DNA of 64,000 bases from Geosiphon pyriformis (GCA_016748015.1 JAAOMT010000690.1:120939-184938); one strand, 5' to 3'; counted from the first letter of the stretch, positions 48,100-60,440 are shown. Notes: generated by a model from the sequence alone, not told the origin. A program made the numbers and translations.

Positions 48100-50150
48100 T
48101 ATTAAATTTTACTGAATTGTTTAATAAAATAAAAAATAATTTTTTTATAAGATATTTAACAGATATATTTTTAATAACATAAAGTTTTTTAATTATAGTA
48201 CGATTTTATTTAATGATTATCATTTTTCAAATCTTGTTTTTGTCATGTAAATAATTTTTTAAATGTAAAAAAACACAATTATAAGTGATTTATATTGGAG
48301 TTCTTTTATATATAATAATACTACTTGCTAATTTACTATTAAGAATAAGCTTAATAAGTTGGCTATTAACTTTAATATTTGTGTATATGATAGTAATAGA
48401 TCTGTTAGAGTTTAAAACTACTTTACTAAAAAAAAAATTTTAGTTTTTTTTTTAGTTTAAATAAAAAAATAGCAGTAAGAATACTGTTTTTAGTGATAAT
48501 TGAAGGTGAAATAATGTTGTTGCTATTGTTGGGTTGCTGACTTTTGGTTGTAATAAGAAGACTTAAATAATTCTGAGAATTTGAAAATAATGACTGTGTA
48601 TTTTCCGAATTTCAGATATAATTCTTTAATTATTAATAATATTATTAAAAATTATCTAATAAATAATCATTGCTGATCACCAGTTCTGCTAAATAGTTCT
48701 TGATTTTGGGTTTTGAGTTTAAGTCAAAAATTATGTTTGTGGCTATAATTGTAATATTAGTCTTCATAATTGTAATTGGTAGGCAATTTGTGGTTGTAAT
48801 TGGAAATAAGATAAATAAATTGGCTGTAATTCGAGTTGTTGTTGTAATACAGACACATAATATTAGAATGGTTAATATTATTCTTGTAGAGCTCTAAATC
48901 TATAGTTCAGGGTTTGAAATACACCAAATAAAATACTATTTAAAAATATTTCGAAAAAGAAAAAAGTTGTTTTTTATTACTTTGGATTTTAGTCATTAGA
49001 ACAGATAAGAAAAGATTGACAGTGAGAAATAGCATTTTGCTACTAATTTAAAGTTGAAAACTCTGAAGTTTTTTACAGTAGTAGCAGTTACACTAAGACT
49101 GTTCTTGGTGTACTGTTTTAAAAGAATTTTAAAAAAGAAAATACTTTTAACTAAAGACAAAAAAAGTGTTTTTTAGCAATTAAAAGCCATTTTGTTTTTT
49201 TATTATTTAGAAAAAGCATTCTACAAAGTTGTGACCATAAAAATGTGAAAAAAGAGTTTTTTGTAAGTTTATTTCAAAGTAATCTTAATAATTATTTTAA
49301 AGAATAAGAAAATGTAAAAAATACAGAAAATATTTAATTATAAGAAATTACAAAAATTAATTTCAATAAAGTATTGTATAAAGTCATTTTAATTAACTTT
49401 ATTTGTAGATTATAATAAATTTTTATTTAGAAATAATAAAAATATAATTTAAAATAGTTAATTTTGATGCGCTTTTTTAATTTTTTATGAAATAGATGTA
49501 ATTGACTTTTTAATCACATTATTTTAGTTTTAAAAAATATAACATAAAAAATACAAAGACTTTTTAATAAATGATCTTTGGTAAACTTACTTTTTAGATA
49601 TTAAAAAATATAAAATCATTATTCATTAAATAAATTAAAAAATAATAAAATTCAATTTTCTTTAATAAATATTGTATTTATAAATTAATTGTTTGTATCA
49701 AATTTAAAAGTAGCTGTTTAAATAATTAAAACTTATATAAATACTTATTGTTATATAATTCCAAATTACATTTAAAACTAGAGTTGTTAATTTTAATATG
49801 GAACATGTAACTGTTGGATGTATTTAAATCACCCCGTAAGCATTTTTAAAAAAATTACAAATTAAAATACAAATTAACAAATCTATTATACTGTAAGTAT
49901 TTTTCATTAAAATTAAATCAAATAATAAAAGAATACTAAAAATTTAATATGCAATTATTAAAGAAATTATCACTAATAAAAAGTCATACTAAAATTGTTG
50001 TTTTTATATAATTTCAAAATTAAACCCATTAAAATTTAATTTGATAATTTTTCAAATTTAAAAAGTTACTTTTTCGTGTATCACTGATATTAACATAAAT
50101 AGATATTATTTTATCAACTCATTATGACAAAATTCTTCAAGATAATTTTT
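48100..50150. other. AT-rich transition zone with possible gag remains
   Basis: Around 48500-48880 the minus strand gives Asn/Tyr/Gln-rich broken frames (NYSQFIYLISNYNHKLPTNY), plausible as gag upstream of the dUTPase-like relic. The rest up to 50150 has no recognisable feature. GC rises from about 50150. Confidence 0.35.
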
Positions 50151-51097
50151 TAAGAAATGTAATGAAAGTTTTTCTTAAGAAATACATAAATGAATAATTT
50201 CCAAAGGATTCTTTCTCAAGTAGGTTATTACAAATCAGAGGGTGTAGCTCTGAATTCCTTGAATTTAAGTTCCACATTTCTATGTTAAACTATTTATGAT
50301 TAAACTGGGAATTCGTTTCGAATTTTAAAAAAGCGTATATCTGAGATAAAACATTCAACTTTTTATGATACGAGATAAACTACTCCTGAAGTTTGGTATT
50401 CGATTACCCTAAATATTGTGATTTTCTCATCAATGAAACTTTTTGGTGAGATTATCAGTCACCTGCGGATTTATTATACTTCAAACCAAATTAAAAAAAA
50501 ACCAATGAGTGATCTGTGTTGTGTTTTACTCGCAATCTTCACTCTGATATCTTTTCTTAATATTTCACCAAATTTTTCTTTGAATAGCTGATCACTATTT
50601 AAATTTTCTCCCAGAACTCAACTTACGATGAATCTAGAAATAGTTAACCGCGAAAATTCCTATCCTTCGTTGCTCTCATTGTCTTTTATATTTCAAAAGT
50701 TAAATTTCCCGAATAAATCTTAATTCTCATTGTCTTTGAGGACATTTCCAAACATTATCCTTGTACCCTGTCAGTTTGTTTGACAATCGAAACAGAAATA
50801 TCAAATCCTTGCATAAATAAACTCTAAATCACGAAAAAGGGTCTCGGAGGCGGGTTAGGCTTTGTACCGAATTGCTCGTCATTGGATTTGCAAAATCAAT
50901 ACATGAATTGATCGCTTGGATAAAGTTTGGGAATTTTTTTGGTCTATATAAATACATATTTCACTTACCTGTATTTTGGCATATTATTTTAACTAGCATT
51001 AAAAATATCTCCATCAAATTTGACCTCAAGACTAAATTCAGAATATTTAGACCAAAGAGGCTTTGTTCATTATTTCTGCTATTATCAAAATTACATT
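50151..51097 (+). promoter_or_regulatory. Upstream region of the ammonium transporter gene
   Basis: About 950 bp of moderate-GC sequence without a gene. A TATATAAATA run near 50945 lies about 150 bp before the proposed start codon and is the best core-promoter candidate. Nitrogen-responsive GATA-type control is common for this family, but individual GATA sites in such AT-rich DNA mean little. Confidence 0.4.
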
Positions 51098-52588
51098 ATG
51101 CAAAAAGTGAAATTTCTGGAGTTACCTCAAAATAAAGAGTACAACCCTGGCGATATTGGATTTGTGCTTCTGTCCGCGACATTGGTGTTTTTAATGGTGC
51201 CCGGAGTTGGATACTTTTATAGTGGGATGGCACGGAGTAAAAACGCATTATCTATGATTTTGTTGAGCGTTTTGTGTGTTGCGGTGGTTTCTTTACAGGT
51301 CATATCAACCAATAAAAATTAATTGTAATAAAATTATATTTATTTATTTTACTCAACTTCAATTCCCTCTAAAACTATTTAGTGGTGGCTGATGGGCTAT
51401 AGCCTTGTCTATAGTCAAAGTGGAGGTAGATTTATTGGGAATTTTGAACACGCTTTCCTAAACTATGTCGAGGGCAATAAGTCAGTTCTCAGCGACAAAA
51501 TTCCAGAGTTAGTTTTTGCATTCTATCAGTTGATGCTTGCAGCAGTAACACCAGCTTTAGCAATAGGAGCAGCGGCTGAACGCAGTCGTCTTCTACCAAC
51601 CGTAATCTTTATTTTTATTTGGACGACTCTTGTGTATGATGTAATTGCTTATTGGACATGGTCCCCAAACGGTTGGATTAAAAAGTTCGGAACTATTGAT
51701 TTTGCTGGCGGCATACCAGTTCATATTACATCGGGTGCATCTGCCTTAGCCTATTGTATAATGATTGGAAAACGTCATGGTCATGGAACTGAAGAATTTA
51801 GACCTCATAATGTTTCGAACATTGCCCTCGGGACAGTTTTCATGTGGTTTGGATGGTTTGGATTTAATGGAGGGTCGGCTCACTCTGCCAATCTGCGTGC
51901 TGCAAACGCTATCTTTGTTGCTAATTTAGCAGCTGGTGTTGGTGGATTAACTTGGATGTTTTTAGATTTCCGAATTGAAAGGAAATTATCAACTCTTAGT
52001 TTCTGTTCTGGGGTGATTGCTGGTTTGGTAACCATCACTCCTGCGTCAGGATACGTCAGTCCATCATCTGCTATTTTATTCGGAATCGTGGGTGGTGTTT
52101 GTTGCAATCTGGGCGTGAGGTTGAAACAAATTTTTCAATTTGATGATGCATTAGATGTTTTCGCAGTTCATGGTGTTGGTGGAACAATCGGAAATTTACT
52201 TACAGGAGTTTTTGCTCAAAAATCTATTGCCTTCTATGGTATGTCGGAAAAAATTGAGGGTGGATGGGTTGATAAACACTGGATTCAACTGGGATATCAA
52301 TTTGTTGGATCTCTCGCTGGCCTGGCATACTCTTTCAGTGTGACCTATATTATTCTTTTTTTCATGAATAAGGTTCCAGGACTTAACCTTCGAATCGATG
52401 CTGAGTCAGAGAAACAGGGTGTTGACGTTTCAGATATTGGTGAAGTGGCATACTATCATGTGTCTCAATTTGTCTCTGGCAATCCAAAAACAGGGCAACT
52501 GAGGCCAGTTCAAGATTCAGAGCTGATCTTTCAAAGCAAAGAGGTAGATAACGGCAGACAAGAGTCTCTATCTTTTTCGCATTATTAG
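51098..52588 (+). CDS. High-affinity ammonium transporter (AMT/Mep family)
   Basis: Two exons, 51098-51298 and 51383-52588, with an 84-bp GT-AG intron; 468 residues, usual for fungal AMTs. The protein is a plasma-membrane channel-like transporter with about 11 membrane helices. Seen: VPGVGYFYSGMARSKNAL (first helix end), the family signature DFAGGIPVHITSGASALAY with pore His H181, FMWFGWFGFNGGSA, and the second pore His H330 in FAVHGVGGTIGNLLTG. AERSRL and GHGTEEFRPHN are typical of the fungal branch. At the position of the outer pore phenylalanine (EcAmtB F107 region, QGTFA) this protein appears to have Leu (L119 in YQLMLAAVTP). The cytosolic tail (from about 410) is short. The start is the first ATG in frame with the conserved exon; the context YNPGDIGF fits an N-terminus. 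In mycorrhizal fungi such proteins scavenge ammonium in soil or the arbuscule. Confidence 0.95.
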
Positions 52589-53320
52589 TATAAGAATTTT
52601 CGATTTTAATTGGTTAGTGTGAAGGTTTTTTAAGAGGACTGGGGTGCATTCGAAGAGAATTAACATTTTTTTGCATAATTTTTTCATAGTAGAGAAGATT
52701 GTAAATTTATTATCAATATGAAACTTTTGAAATATTTATTAATTAAATAACCAGATTAAATTGAAACTATATCTCTAATTCAAAATAAATATCAAGCTTT
52801 AGGACAGAAGTCCAATCCATACAAGCGGGATCCACAAAATTAGATACACAGTTAACTAATTCATATAGCTTTTACTTTTAACTATACTGACAAAATTGAG
52901 TTGAAGAAGCCTTTGACTGTGTAATTCCTGAATTCACTCACTAATGTGGAAGAAATCAGATTTGCTACTATATTTAATAATGGTAACTTTCTATTCAATA
53001 TCAAAATGTAAACGGAAGTTTAGAGAAATATAAAAGTAAAGTATAATTATTTTTCTTTTTCAATTAAAATTTTTTTACCTTGCAAAGGACTTTTGTATTT
53101 TGGTAGCAGTTTTTGGGCTTAAATTCTTCTGTGTAAGGATTTCTTATAGACATGTGGATAAAAAAATTTAAAAATGTCAACGTATAAAGTCGGTTTTTCA
53201 TGGAATGCTCAAAATCTGAAGCTGTAGAAGATTTGAGTCTAATTTTTTAAATTTGAGATCCAAAAGTCATGAGAGTAAAAATTTTCAGACTTTTTGCACG
53301 ATAAATTGATAGTTTTATTT
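52589..53320. other. 3' flank of the ammonium transporter, no gene
   Basis: AT-rich intergenic sequence with several AATAAA/AATTAAATAA signals from 52735 that may serve the transporter transcript. No coding frame is supported. Confidence 0.4.
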
Positions 53321-54250
53321 ATTGTATGAGAAAACCCTATAAAATGAATCTGAGTTCATTAATATTCAATATTCTATAAGCTTTCATTCCCAAATTATAA
53401 GTTAAGATCGGAATAGGCTAAAATATTATTGAATTGGAATAATAAAAGGCTCTGATGAATGTTCGACCCTTAACAATATTGAGATCGTCTTGGATAGCAA
53501 ATTTATATCAAGAAAAGTCTCATTGCCGATTGAAGAGGAGTTGTGTATGAAACTCTGTTGCAATCTTATATTTTGAGCGTTATTTCAAATCCGTCTAAAA
53601 GAGAGGAAAATATTATTGTTGTCGAGAATGCATCGAGAATCAACGACGATATTGTTCTTTCCTTAAGCGATGATGAGTAATGGTTATGGAAGCTGAGGTT
53701 TAATAGGCACTTGAAAGATAGAGAAATCGTTGATGGTCGATATTGGTATTGGTGTTTGACAATAAATCTTGTTTGAGAAATTAACCTCGAAATATGGCCT
53801 AAGGATAGGGTTTTATCTGGTTTATAGATATCTTTGTGCATGCTCATAGAAATATTAGAATGTATTTCTTGGTTGTGGGGGGATGGATGAGGTATTATTA
53901 AATTTTAAAGTAAAGGTAAGATTATAAAGTAGTTCTATCTTTTAGGCGTTATAGTGTTGCAATAAAAACTATAAGCTAACATTTGCCTCGGAAGCTTATA
54001 TCCCGCTGAGAACGAGATTTATTTATAAACATCTTGTACAATTGTAGAACAAATTGTATTAGAATTCTCCCCGATATTCTGTTGCAAACGCACATTCCCA
54101 CTATTGACTTAAATGGTGACGAGGAGCCACTAAACACATAATCACAACTAGCTTCTAAGTTTTGTTATGGTGGTAGAGGCGGAATTACAACACTGTTATT
54201 TCTTTCGGCTGGTGTAGTCATCTTCAAAGTAAAGAAACAATCAAAGAGTT
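53320..54250 (-). repeat. Segmental repeat, copy 1
   Basis: It is collinear with 58610-59525 over about 900 bp, from AACCCTATAAAATGAAT (53335) to the TGGTGTAGTCATCTTCAAAG block (54212). It shares GCAATCTTATATTTTGAGCG, GAAGCTTATATCC and CCCCGATATTCTGTTGCA. On the minus strand this copy carries a broken version of the small Pro-rich gene seen in copy 3: a stop falls within the proline run, and a short deletion lies near 54110. An approximately 90-codon minus frame (53566-53847) is open in this copy only. Confidence 0.8.
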
Positions 54251-54639
54251 TTTGCAAATTTTTATATTAAGGGTGTCTTTTTAGCAGATGAATTCTTGAG
54301 GAATCAATATACGGTGTTTATATAGTTTCTTTGCTAACTCGGATCAAAAACTCCTTGACTTTTCCTCGTCTAAATATTTTGAATAGCCTAACCCGCTTAC
54401 GGAATAAGAAAGCATTTAGTTAATTGGAATTCATTTTATATTTCTTGGAAACTTCACAAGAAGTATTCTAAGAGAATCCGTTATTTTTCGGCTGAAGAAC
54501 ATTAAATCTCATTTAGGGGTGCAATTCACTATGGTTGGTTCTTTAATTTATTTGGCTTTCCCCACCTTTTAACCAATAAACTAATGTAGCTTTATTATCG
54601 TGAACATATTTCATCGTAGCTTCACACCTTTAAAATGGG

Positions 54640-55317
54640 TTGTTCGATAAACACACAAAGTCATGGTATCACCCGAGAAATTTATTTTAGATATCATGTC
54701 GACGATTGAGGATAAATAAATAAATTAAATCTTGCGTCAAAGATTTATTTTTGTACATACATCAATCAATATAAACTAGATTTTCAGGTCTGATTTTTTT
54801 TTGTAACCGAATATGCATTTATTCTACTCATTCACGAATACGCGTGCAGATATGGTTACAATAAACGATTATGTTATGCTTCTATTACGTTACCATGTAT
54901 TCTATTGGGCATGGATTCAATAAGTAGAAATAAGATGAACAATTTTTCTTTCATCACATTTAGTTAACACCTTCTCAAGAAGTATATATTATTACGTACT
55001 TTTCACTGGAAATATGGGTCATAATAATTCTTTTATGACAAAAAGATTGTTAATTCATTTCTGATATAAAAAAGTTAAAGAAAAAAATTTATCACTTGAA
55101 TCATTTGTATTAAGATAATCTGAAATGTGCACCAAAAACCATTTGAGAAACGCGACCACCTTGAGCAAACTTATTGTTTTAGTAATCGATAAGTGTCTTA
55201 AAATAGTTAATTACGAAATGTATCATTATTATGCGATTTTCAATTCAATCTTAAAAATCATAATTAAATTTTAGTAAAATTTTCTCGGGTGATACAATGA
55301 CTTTTGTGAGCCACTGT
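54640..55317. mobile_element. Tc1/mariner-like MITE
   Basis: Terminal inverted repeats: left 54652-54688 (ACACAAAGTCATGGTATCAC followed by CCGAGAAATTT) and right 55279-55317 in reverse complement (TCACAAAAGTCATTGTATCA followed by CCCGAGAAAATTTT). The right end reads CCACTG directly before TA, i.e. CAGTGG at the terminus with a TA target, as in Tc1-type elements. The outermost 6-10 bases of the left end have decayed. The roughly 600-bp interior has no transposase frame. Confidence 0.7.
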
Positions 55318-55713
55318 AGAGATTATACCAAGTTAGAATTACAGAAAATAATTTATCTTTAACCAACCCAATTTTTCTTGTTAGATCGTATTGAAAGTTT
55401 CTGCAGTGTATTCCATGTAAAAACTTTGAATTTTTATTTTTATTATGTGTTTTAAAGATGTAATGTGAATGCTTATTTCTGTCATTTTAAACCTTAAAGT
55501 TTGGATTAATTTAAACTTTAAATCTGATAAAATGCTTAGTATCACAAAACACAGTTTACTATCTAAAAGTTTAAACTAAATCTGACCCTGGACTATTTAT
55601 ATCACTTTCGACGAACATTTCGAGTTTACATGGAATTCGACTGATCATATTGAAAAAAAAGAGCTGAAATCACATAAATAAAAATGGTCAAAAAGTTGAT
55701 CCCCCAAAACTAT

Positions 55714-56130
55714 TGTTACAGTTGAAACTTTTATCAGCCATAGTTAGCTACATGTATTAGCCGCCCTATTTTTAGAATTAGTCGTTGATGTGATCATTGA
55801 CTTGATCAATGGCTTGATCATTGACTTGATCAATGACTTGTTCATTGACTCGATCATTGACCGAATCATTGATGTGATCACTGACCTGATCATTGATCCC
55901 TTAATAGTATATAAGCGAGACCTTCCAAAGCTGTAGAAAGCAGAGTTCAAGACAAGAATTCACACTCGGATCAATACAACTATATCAACTCATTTATTTC
56001 CTTTTCACTATTTCTTTTTCCCTTTGATTTGTATAATTGTTAGTTTCTGTGAAGTATATTGAATAAACGTTTACTGAAAAGTACAACTGATACCTGATAT
56101 TGAATTCTGAGAGTGCTGATGTGAGGGATA
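55714..56130 (+). repeat. Probable solo LTR (subfamily C)
   Basis: It starts TGTTACAGTTG after a C/A-rich run, like the Gypsy LTRs at 276 and 8920. It has the same architecture: minisatellite (55785-55897), a TATA box (AGTATATAAGCGAGAC at about 55905), then an AATAAACG poly(A) signal near 56061. No Gypsy internal sequence adjoins either side. The right edge is uncertain, and I cannot show a target-site duplication. A small Pol II gene is the alternative. Confidence 0.5.
55785..55897 (+). repeat. 12-bp minisatellite
   Basis: About nine imperfect units of the type TTGATCATTGAC. It is open in all units on the minus strand as an SMI[RKT]-type peptide repeat, which is probably incidental. It occupies the U3 position of the probable LTR. 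Confidence 0.85.
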
Positions 56131-56204
56131 GTATTATACCAATGTGTTATCTTTTGTTGACAGTACAGGCTATCCCTCTACCTTCAGATTCCCTTGTTAC
56201 CTTT

Positions 56205-56600
56205 TGGAAAGAATAGTGACTGAGATATTTATGATTCTCTGGGATGGATTCTCGACAACAATAATATTTTCCTCTCTTTTAGACGGATTTGAAATAACGC
56301 TCAAAATATAAGATTGCAACAGAGTTTCATACACAACTCCTCTTCAATCGGCAATGAGACTTTTCTTGACATAAATTTGCTATCCAAGACGATCTCAATA
56401 TTGTTAAGGGTCGAACATTCTTTAGAGTCTTTTTATTATTCCAATGAATTGAAGTTTATTTTCCCACATGGTTTGTTAAAAAGTAAAAGATAAACAGCGC
56501 ATATGTAGTGTCAAACTTGCTTACTATATTGCTAATAAATAAAACTGTGCATCAGATATAAACCCTTTAAATGGCAAATTGGCGTCCATTAGAGTTATGT
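56205..56600 (+). repeat. Segmental repeat, copy 2, inverted and partial
   Basis: In reverse complement it matches 58520-58920 (and in part 53440-53650): GACGGATTTGAAATAACGCT, GCAATGAGACTTTTCTTGAC, GATAGCAAATTT and TTTAAATGGCAAATTGGCG. With copy 3 it forms two inverted arms of about 400 bp around 56600-58520. Confidence 0.75.
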
Positions 56601-56792
56601 GTAAATATTTTGACAGAAAAAAACGGAGTACTCGATTAAATTTAGAATTGAAAAAGTATCTTGGGAATAAAGAATCACAAAATTTACGACATATTTTTAC
56701 TCTGGACTTTTTAAGTTTTGAAATTTGAAAAATTAGGCCTGGAAGAAAGTTTCAAAGTTATCTTAAAATAAATCCACATGATATTTACTGCC

Positions 56793-57281
56793 CTAAAGAA
56801 ATTTTTTGTGCACGCACGAGTTTGCCGCCCGGCGACATTTGCCAGGAGTAAGCTTGTGTCGACGGCAAGGACCATGAATATCCAGAAACTGGCTGTTCTT
56901 GCAAAGGAGGCTAGCATAACTTTGACAGGAGCGAATGGGTACATCAGTTAGTCTGAGGATCTCAGTTGCATTGCAGTTACCGTTGGGATAAAAGTATTTA
57001 AGGACGAGACAGTTCATTTTTACGAGCCTAGTATGATTAGGCAAGTGAAAAGATGGGTGGATAAACAAAATGGCTGGCGGGGGAGGTTGTGGTAACCAAA
57101 AATAATATTTATGCGTCGTCCTTTTCTGCAAAGAGGTTGGTAGCGTGATAAATTTCGCTAATGGCGTTATTTCCATCACTTTCCGCCGGGATTGTAAAAC
57201 TGACATAAAATTAAAAAAATTAATAGCTGAAATTTCAAATTTTTTTACCGGAAATTTTTTAGTGTAACTTTGAATTAACAA
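56793..57281 (-). CDS. Hypothetical protein, weakly supported
   Basis: A 162-codon open frame between the inverted arms, with higher GC than its surroundings over 56800-57110. The N-terminal third is Lys/Phe-rich A/T sequence. A likelier start is the internal Met of MNCLVLKYFYPNGNC, about 57018. The C-terminal part is Cys/Arg/His-rich (SCQSYASLLCKNSQF ... GPCRRHKLTPGKC). An overlapping frame is also open (56711-56944), so a frameshifted relic is as likely as a gene. No family recognised. Confidence 0.25.
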   Translation of the reverse strand: MLIQSYTKKFPVKKFEISAINFFNFMSVLQSRRKVMEITPLAKFITLPTSLQKRTTHKYYFWLPQPPPPAILFIHPSFHLPNHTRLVKMNCLVLKYFYPNGNCNATEILRLTDVPIRSCQSYASLLCKNSQFLDIHGPCRRHKLTPGKCRRAANSCVHKKFL

Positions 57282-58509
57282 ATAAAAATTAATGAAATTG
57301 TTCAGGACTCTAAAAAAAATTTTTTATTTAAAAGCTGTATACAAAAAAGGTGAGTCACAATCCCGTTATTCAAGCTTGTATAAATGCAGGAGACAATACT
57401 ACATTGGTATTAATAAAAAATCTCTTTGGTTTGTGTTTAAAAAATTGTGTAATCCAAAAATAGCTGTCGACCATAATTTTTCGCGAGTACTTTATTTTAA
57501 TTAACTAGACTTGAAAGAAAATTATTTAATAATGGTTCTGGTACCAAACATTATTAAATTCCTGAAAAAATTACAATTTTGTTGTCACGCCTCTTTTGAC
57601 CAATTTCAAACAAGACTTTCTAATTAATTAAAGATAAGTATAAATTCCAATTTTTTTTCTATTGAAAAGATGTGCTGCGTTTATTCGCACGGACAAAACA
57701 AATAAACCCACTTTGTCAAAATCACACAATAAAATTGTTTAGACTGGCCAAAAAAAATTTATATAAATAGACTGTTAAAAATTTGAGACAAGTTAATTGG
57801 TCTGATGTAAGTAAATTCTTTCTATTTAGGTCTGACAGAAGACAATGTTTTTGAAAAAACTTGGTGAAACTTTAAAAAACTAGTATATTATCTCAACAGT
57901 CAAAGTTAGATGTTCTTTTAACGCCTAATATTATTGTAATATCAATGGAACATTGTGTATATTTTTGCAAAAAATTACATTTAACAAAGCATACATCTTT
58001 AACTCTTTTATACAGAGTGGGGTTTATTAATACTTGTTTATCAAGTGAAACCTTTCGAAACTCGTGAAGTGGGACCATTCAAAATATTGTTTGTTTGTTT
58101 TTTAAAAATCTTGAACCATTCTTGGCTAAAACCCTTAAAGGAGTATATTATCACCCCGCAGATCCTTGAATTGATGCGTTTACACTTGCTCAAATAAAAT
58201 TCAATTTAATAAGCCTAACATAACAAGAAACATAAATTCAGTTTGTTCTGTAAATATTTATTATAAAGCCAAGATACGTACGAATGAAAATTATTTTAAA
58301 TAGTCGGCCAAATTCCCCTAGGCTTTTTAGATAAAATTATCATTTACAATCTCAAAGAAAAGTTGTTATCGACAAATGAAACAATTCATTGAAGCCATTT
58401 TACCTTAAATTCTTATCTTTTTTTTTTCAAAATTGATCAAATCAAAAAATATTTCAGGGATGTAAAATATTCATGTGCATTTATTTAATTCCTGATAAAT
58501 ATGTCCAAT
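57282..58509. other. Interior of the inverted-arm structure, no gene
   Basis: AT-rich; a TATATAAATAGAC run at about 57758 is TATA-like but leads to no frame. Nothing further supported. Confidence 0.35.
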
Positions 58510-59525
58510 CAATGATTTACGCCAACTTGCCATTTAAAGGCTTAATATCCGACATACAGCTTTATTTATTAAAAATATAGTAAGCGAATTTGACACTGCA
58601 TATCTTTTACAAACGGGAAAACCCTATAAAATGAATCAGAGTTCATCGGCTATTACGCTCGATATATATTTCGAATTTATTCCCATATTATAAGTTAAAA
58701 TCGGATTAGGCTAAAATATTATTGAATATTGAGATCTTCTTGGATAGCAAATTTATGTCAAGAAAATTCTCATTGCCGATTGAAGAGGAGTTGTGTATAA
58801 AGCTCTGTTGCAATCTTATATTTTGAGCGTTATTCCAAGTCCGTCTAAAAGAGAGGAAAGTATTATTGTTGTCGAGAATTCATCCCTGAGAATCAACGAC
58901 GATATTGTTCTTTCCTTAGGCGATTATGAGTAATGGTTATGGAAGCTGAGATTCAGTAGGCACTCGAAAGATAGAGAAATCTTTAGTGGTCTGTGTTGGG
59001 TGTTGGTGTTTGACAATAAATCTTGTTTGAGAAATTAACCTCGAAATATGGCCCAAGCATAAGGTTTTATCTGGTTTATAGATATATTTATGCATGCTCG
59101 TAGAAATATTAGAATGTATTGGTTGGTTGTGGGGGGATGGATGAAGTATGCTCAAAATCTAAAGTAAAGGTAAGATTATAAAGTCATTCTATCTCTTAGG
59201 TGTTATAGTGTTGCAATAAAGACTGTGAGCTGACATTTGCGTCGGAAGCTTATATCCTGCTGAGAACGAGATTTATTTATAAGCCTCTTGTGCGATTGTA
59301 GAAAACATAATTTCAGAATTCTCCCCGATATTCTGTTGCAGACGCATATTCCCACTATTGACTTCAATTGATCCAAATGGTGACGAGGAACCACTAAACA
59401 TATAATTACAACCAGCTTCTAAGTTTTGTTGTGGTGTTGGTGGAGGCGGAGGCGGAATTACAACAATGTTATTTCTTTCGGCTGGTGTAGTCATTTTCAA
59501 AGTAAAGAAATAATCAAAGCTTCTA
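58510..59525 (-). repeat. Segmental repeat, copy 3
   Basis: The most complete copy. It is collinear with copy 1 (53320-54250) and, at its left part, with inverted copy 2. It contains the intact small Pro-rich frame at its minus-strand 5' end. No terminal inverted repeat or LTR was identified at its outer edges. Confidence 0.75.
59273..59494 (-). CDS. Small Pro-rich protein (73 aa), hypothetical
   Basis: The likely start at 59494 gives MTTPAERNN, then a run of six prolines and SGSSSPFGSIEVNSGNMRLQ, ending AQEAYK. Upstream in-frame codons exist to 59566, but the Lys-rich stretch there looks untranslated. The related frame in copy 1 is broken, so at most one copy is functional. No domain is recognised. 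It may be the first exon of a spliced gene whose later exons lie further left in the repeat. Confidence 0.35.
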   Translation of the reverse strand: MTTPAERNNIVVIPPPPPPTPQQNLEAGCNYMFSGSSSPFGSIEVNSGNMRLQQNIGENSEIMFSTIAQEAYK

Positions 59526-59569
59526 TGCAAAATTTTCTTTTTAGCGCTTGAGTCTTTGAATAGCAATTT

Positions 59570-60440
59570 TGGTTAATTGAAATTCCAATGTTCAAGCGTT
59601 TTTATAACTATTTATTTTGTCAATTGCGCCCGCTTCTCAAATAAGAATCATTTGAGGGATCGAGACTCCACAAAAATGTCCGCAGAAGCCATATTTCAAG
59701 GTATCTGGTCACTTGAAAATACAACCTGACCTCTAACTAATGGATTACATATGTCTTGTGTAGCTTCAATTAGTAAACATTTAAAGACTAAATGAAAGAG
59801 CTGACATAGAAACTTATACACTTTTCCGATACATGGACGATTTTGCAAGCAACAAAGTCTTGGTAGGTTCTTATCCATAAGTCCGAGTAGAAGATTAAAT
59901 TTAGATGTTTCGAATTCACATGATTTAAAATGATAAAAGTTTTGGAAATTGAAATGATAATTAAGTTTTTGATCAAATATTTAATTTAATAACTGACCTA
60001 TCAATTTATTTAAATTGTACAATTTTAAAATATTTATTCACATTTGGTTTTTCTTTAAACTTGTCATCAATATTTTTTTACTTGTTTAAAATCTTAAATT
60101 CTTCTGTTAATCAAATAATATACTTTTTTATTTGATGAAATAATGGCATAATTCAATTTGCGCTTTTTTATATAATATTAATACATCTTATTAAATGATT
60201 TAAAAATTTTAATTTTAAACGAAAATTACATTATATATTTTTTGTTTCACTACAATATTAATTGGTAATTCGCCTGGGAATGATAATCAATCTATTAATA
60301 CTGCGCGACGCAGATCAATAATGCGCAAAACAGCCTTGTTATACTCAAAGACAACTTGGTCACACGACTAGCCATGTGCACATGAAAATCACATTATTTG
60401 ACAACCTGGAACCTCAGGTGACTACTTTTACAAAACTCAG
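59570..60440. other. Gene-free stretch
   Basis: Mixed AT-rich sequence. A GC-rich patch at 60300-60380 (CTGCGCGACGCAG and neighbours) shows no tRNA or other RNA fold I can defend. Confidence 0.35.

Noticed and set aside
55744-55950. Minus-strand SMI/SLI peptide-repeat protein
   Set aside because: It comes from a 12-bp DNA minisatellite (a multiple of three keeps it open) inside a probable LTR; no gene context.
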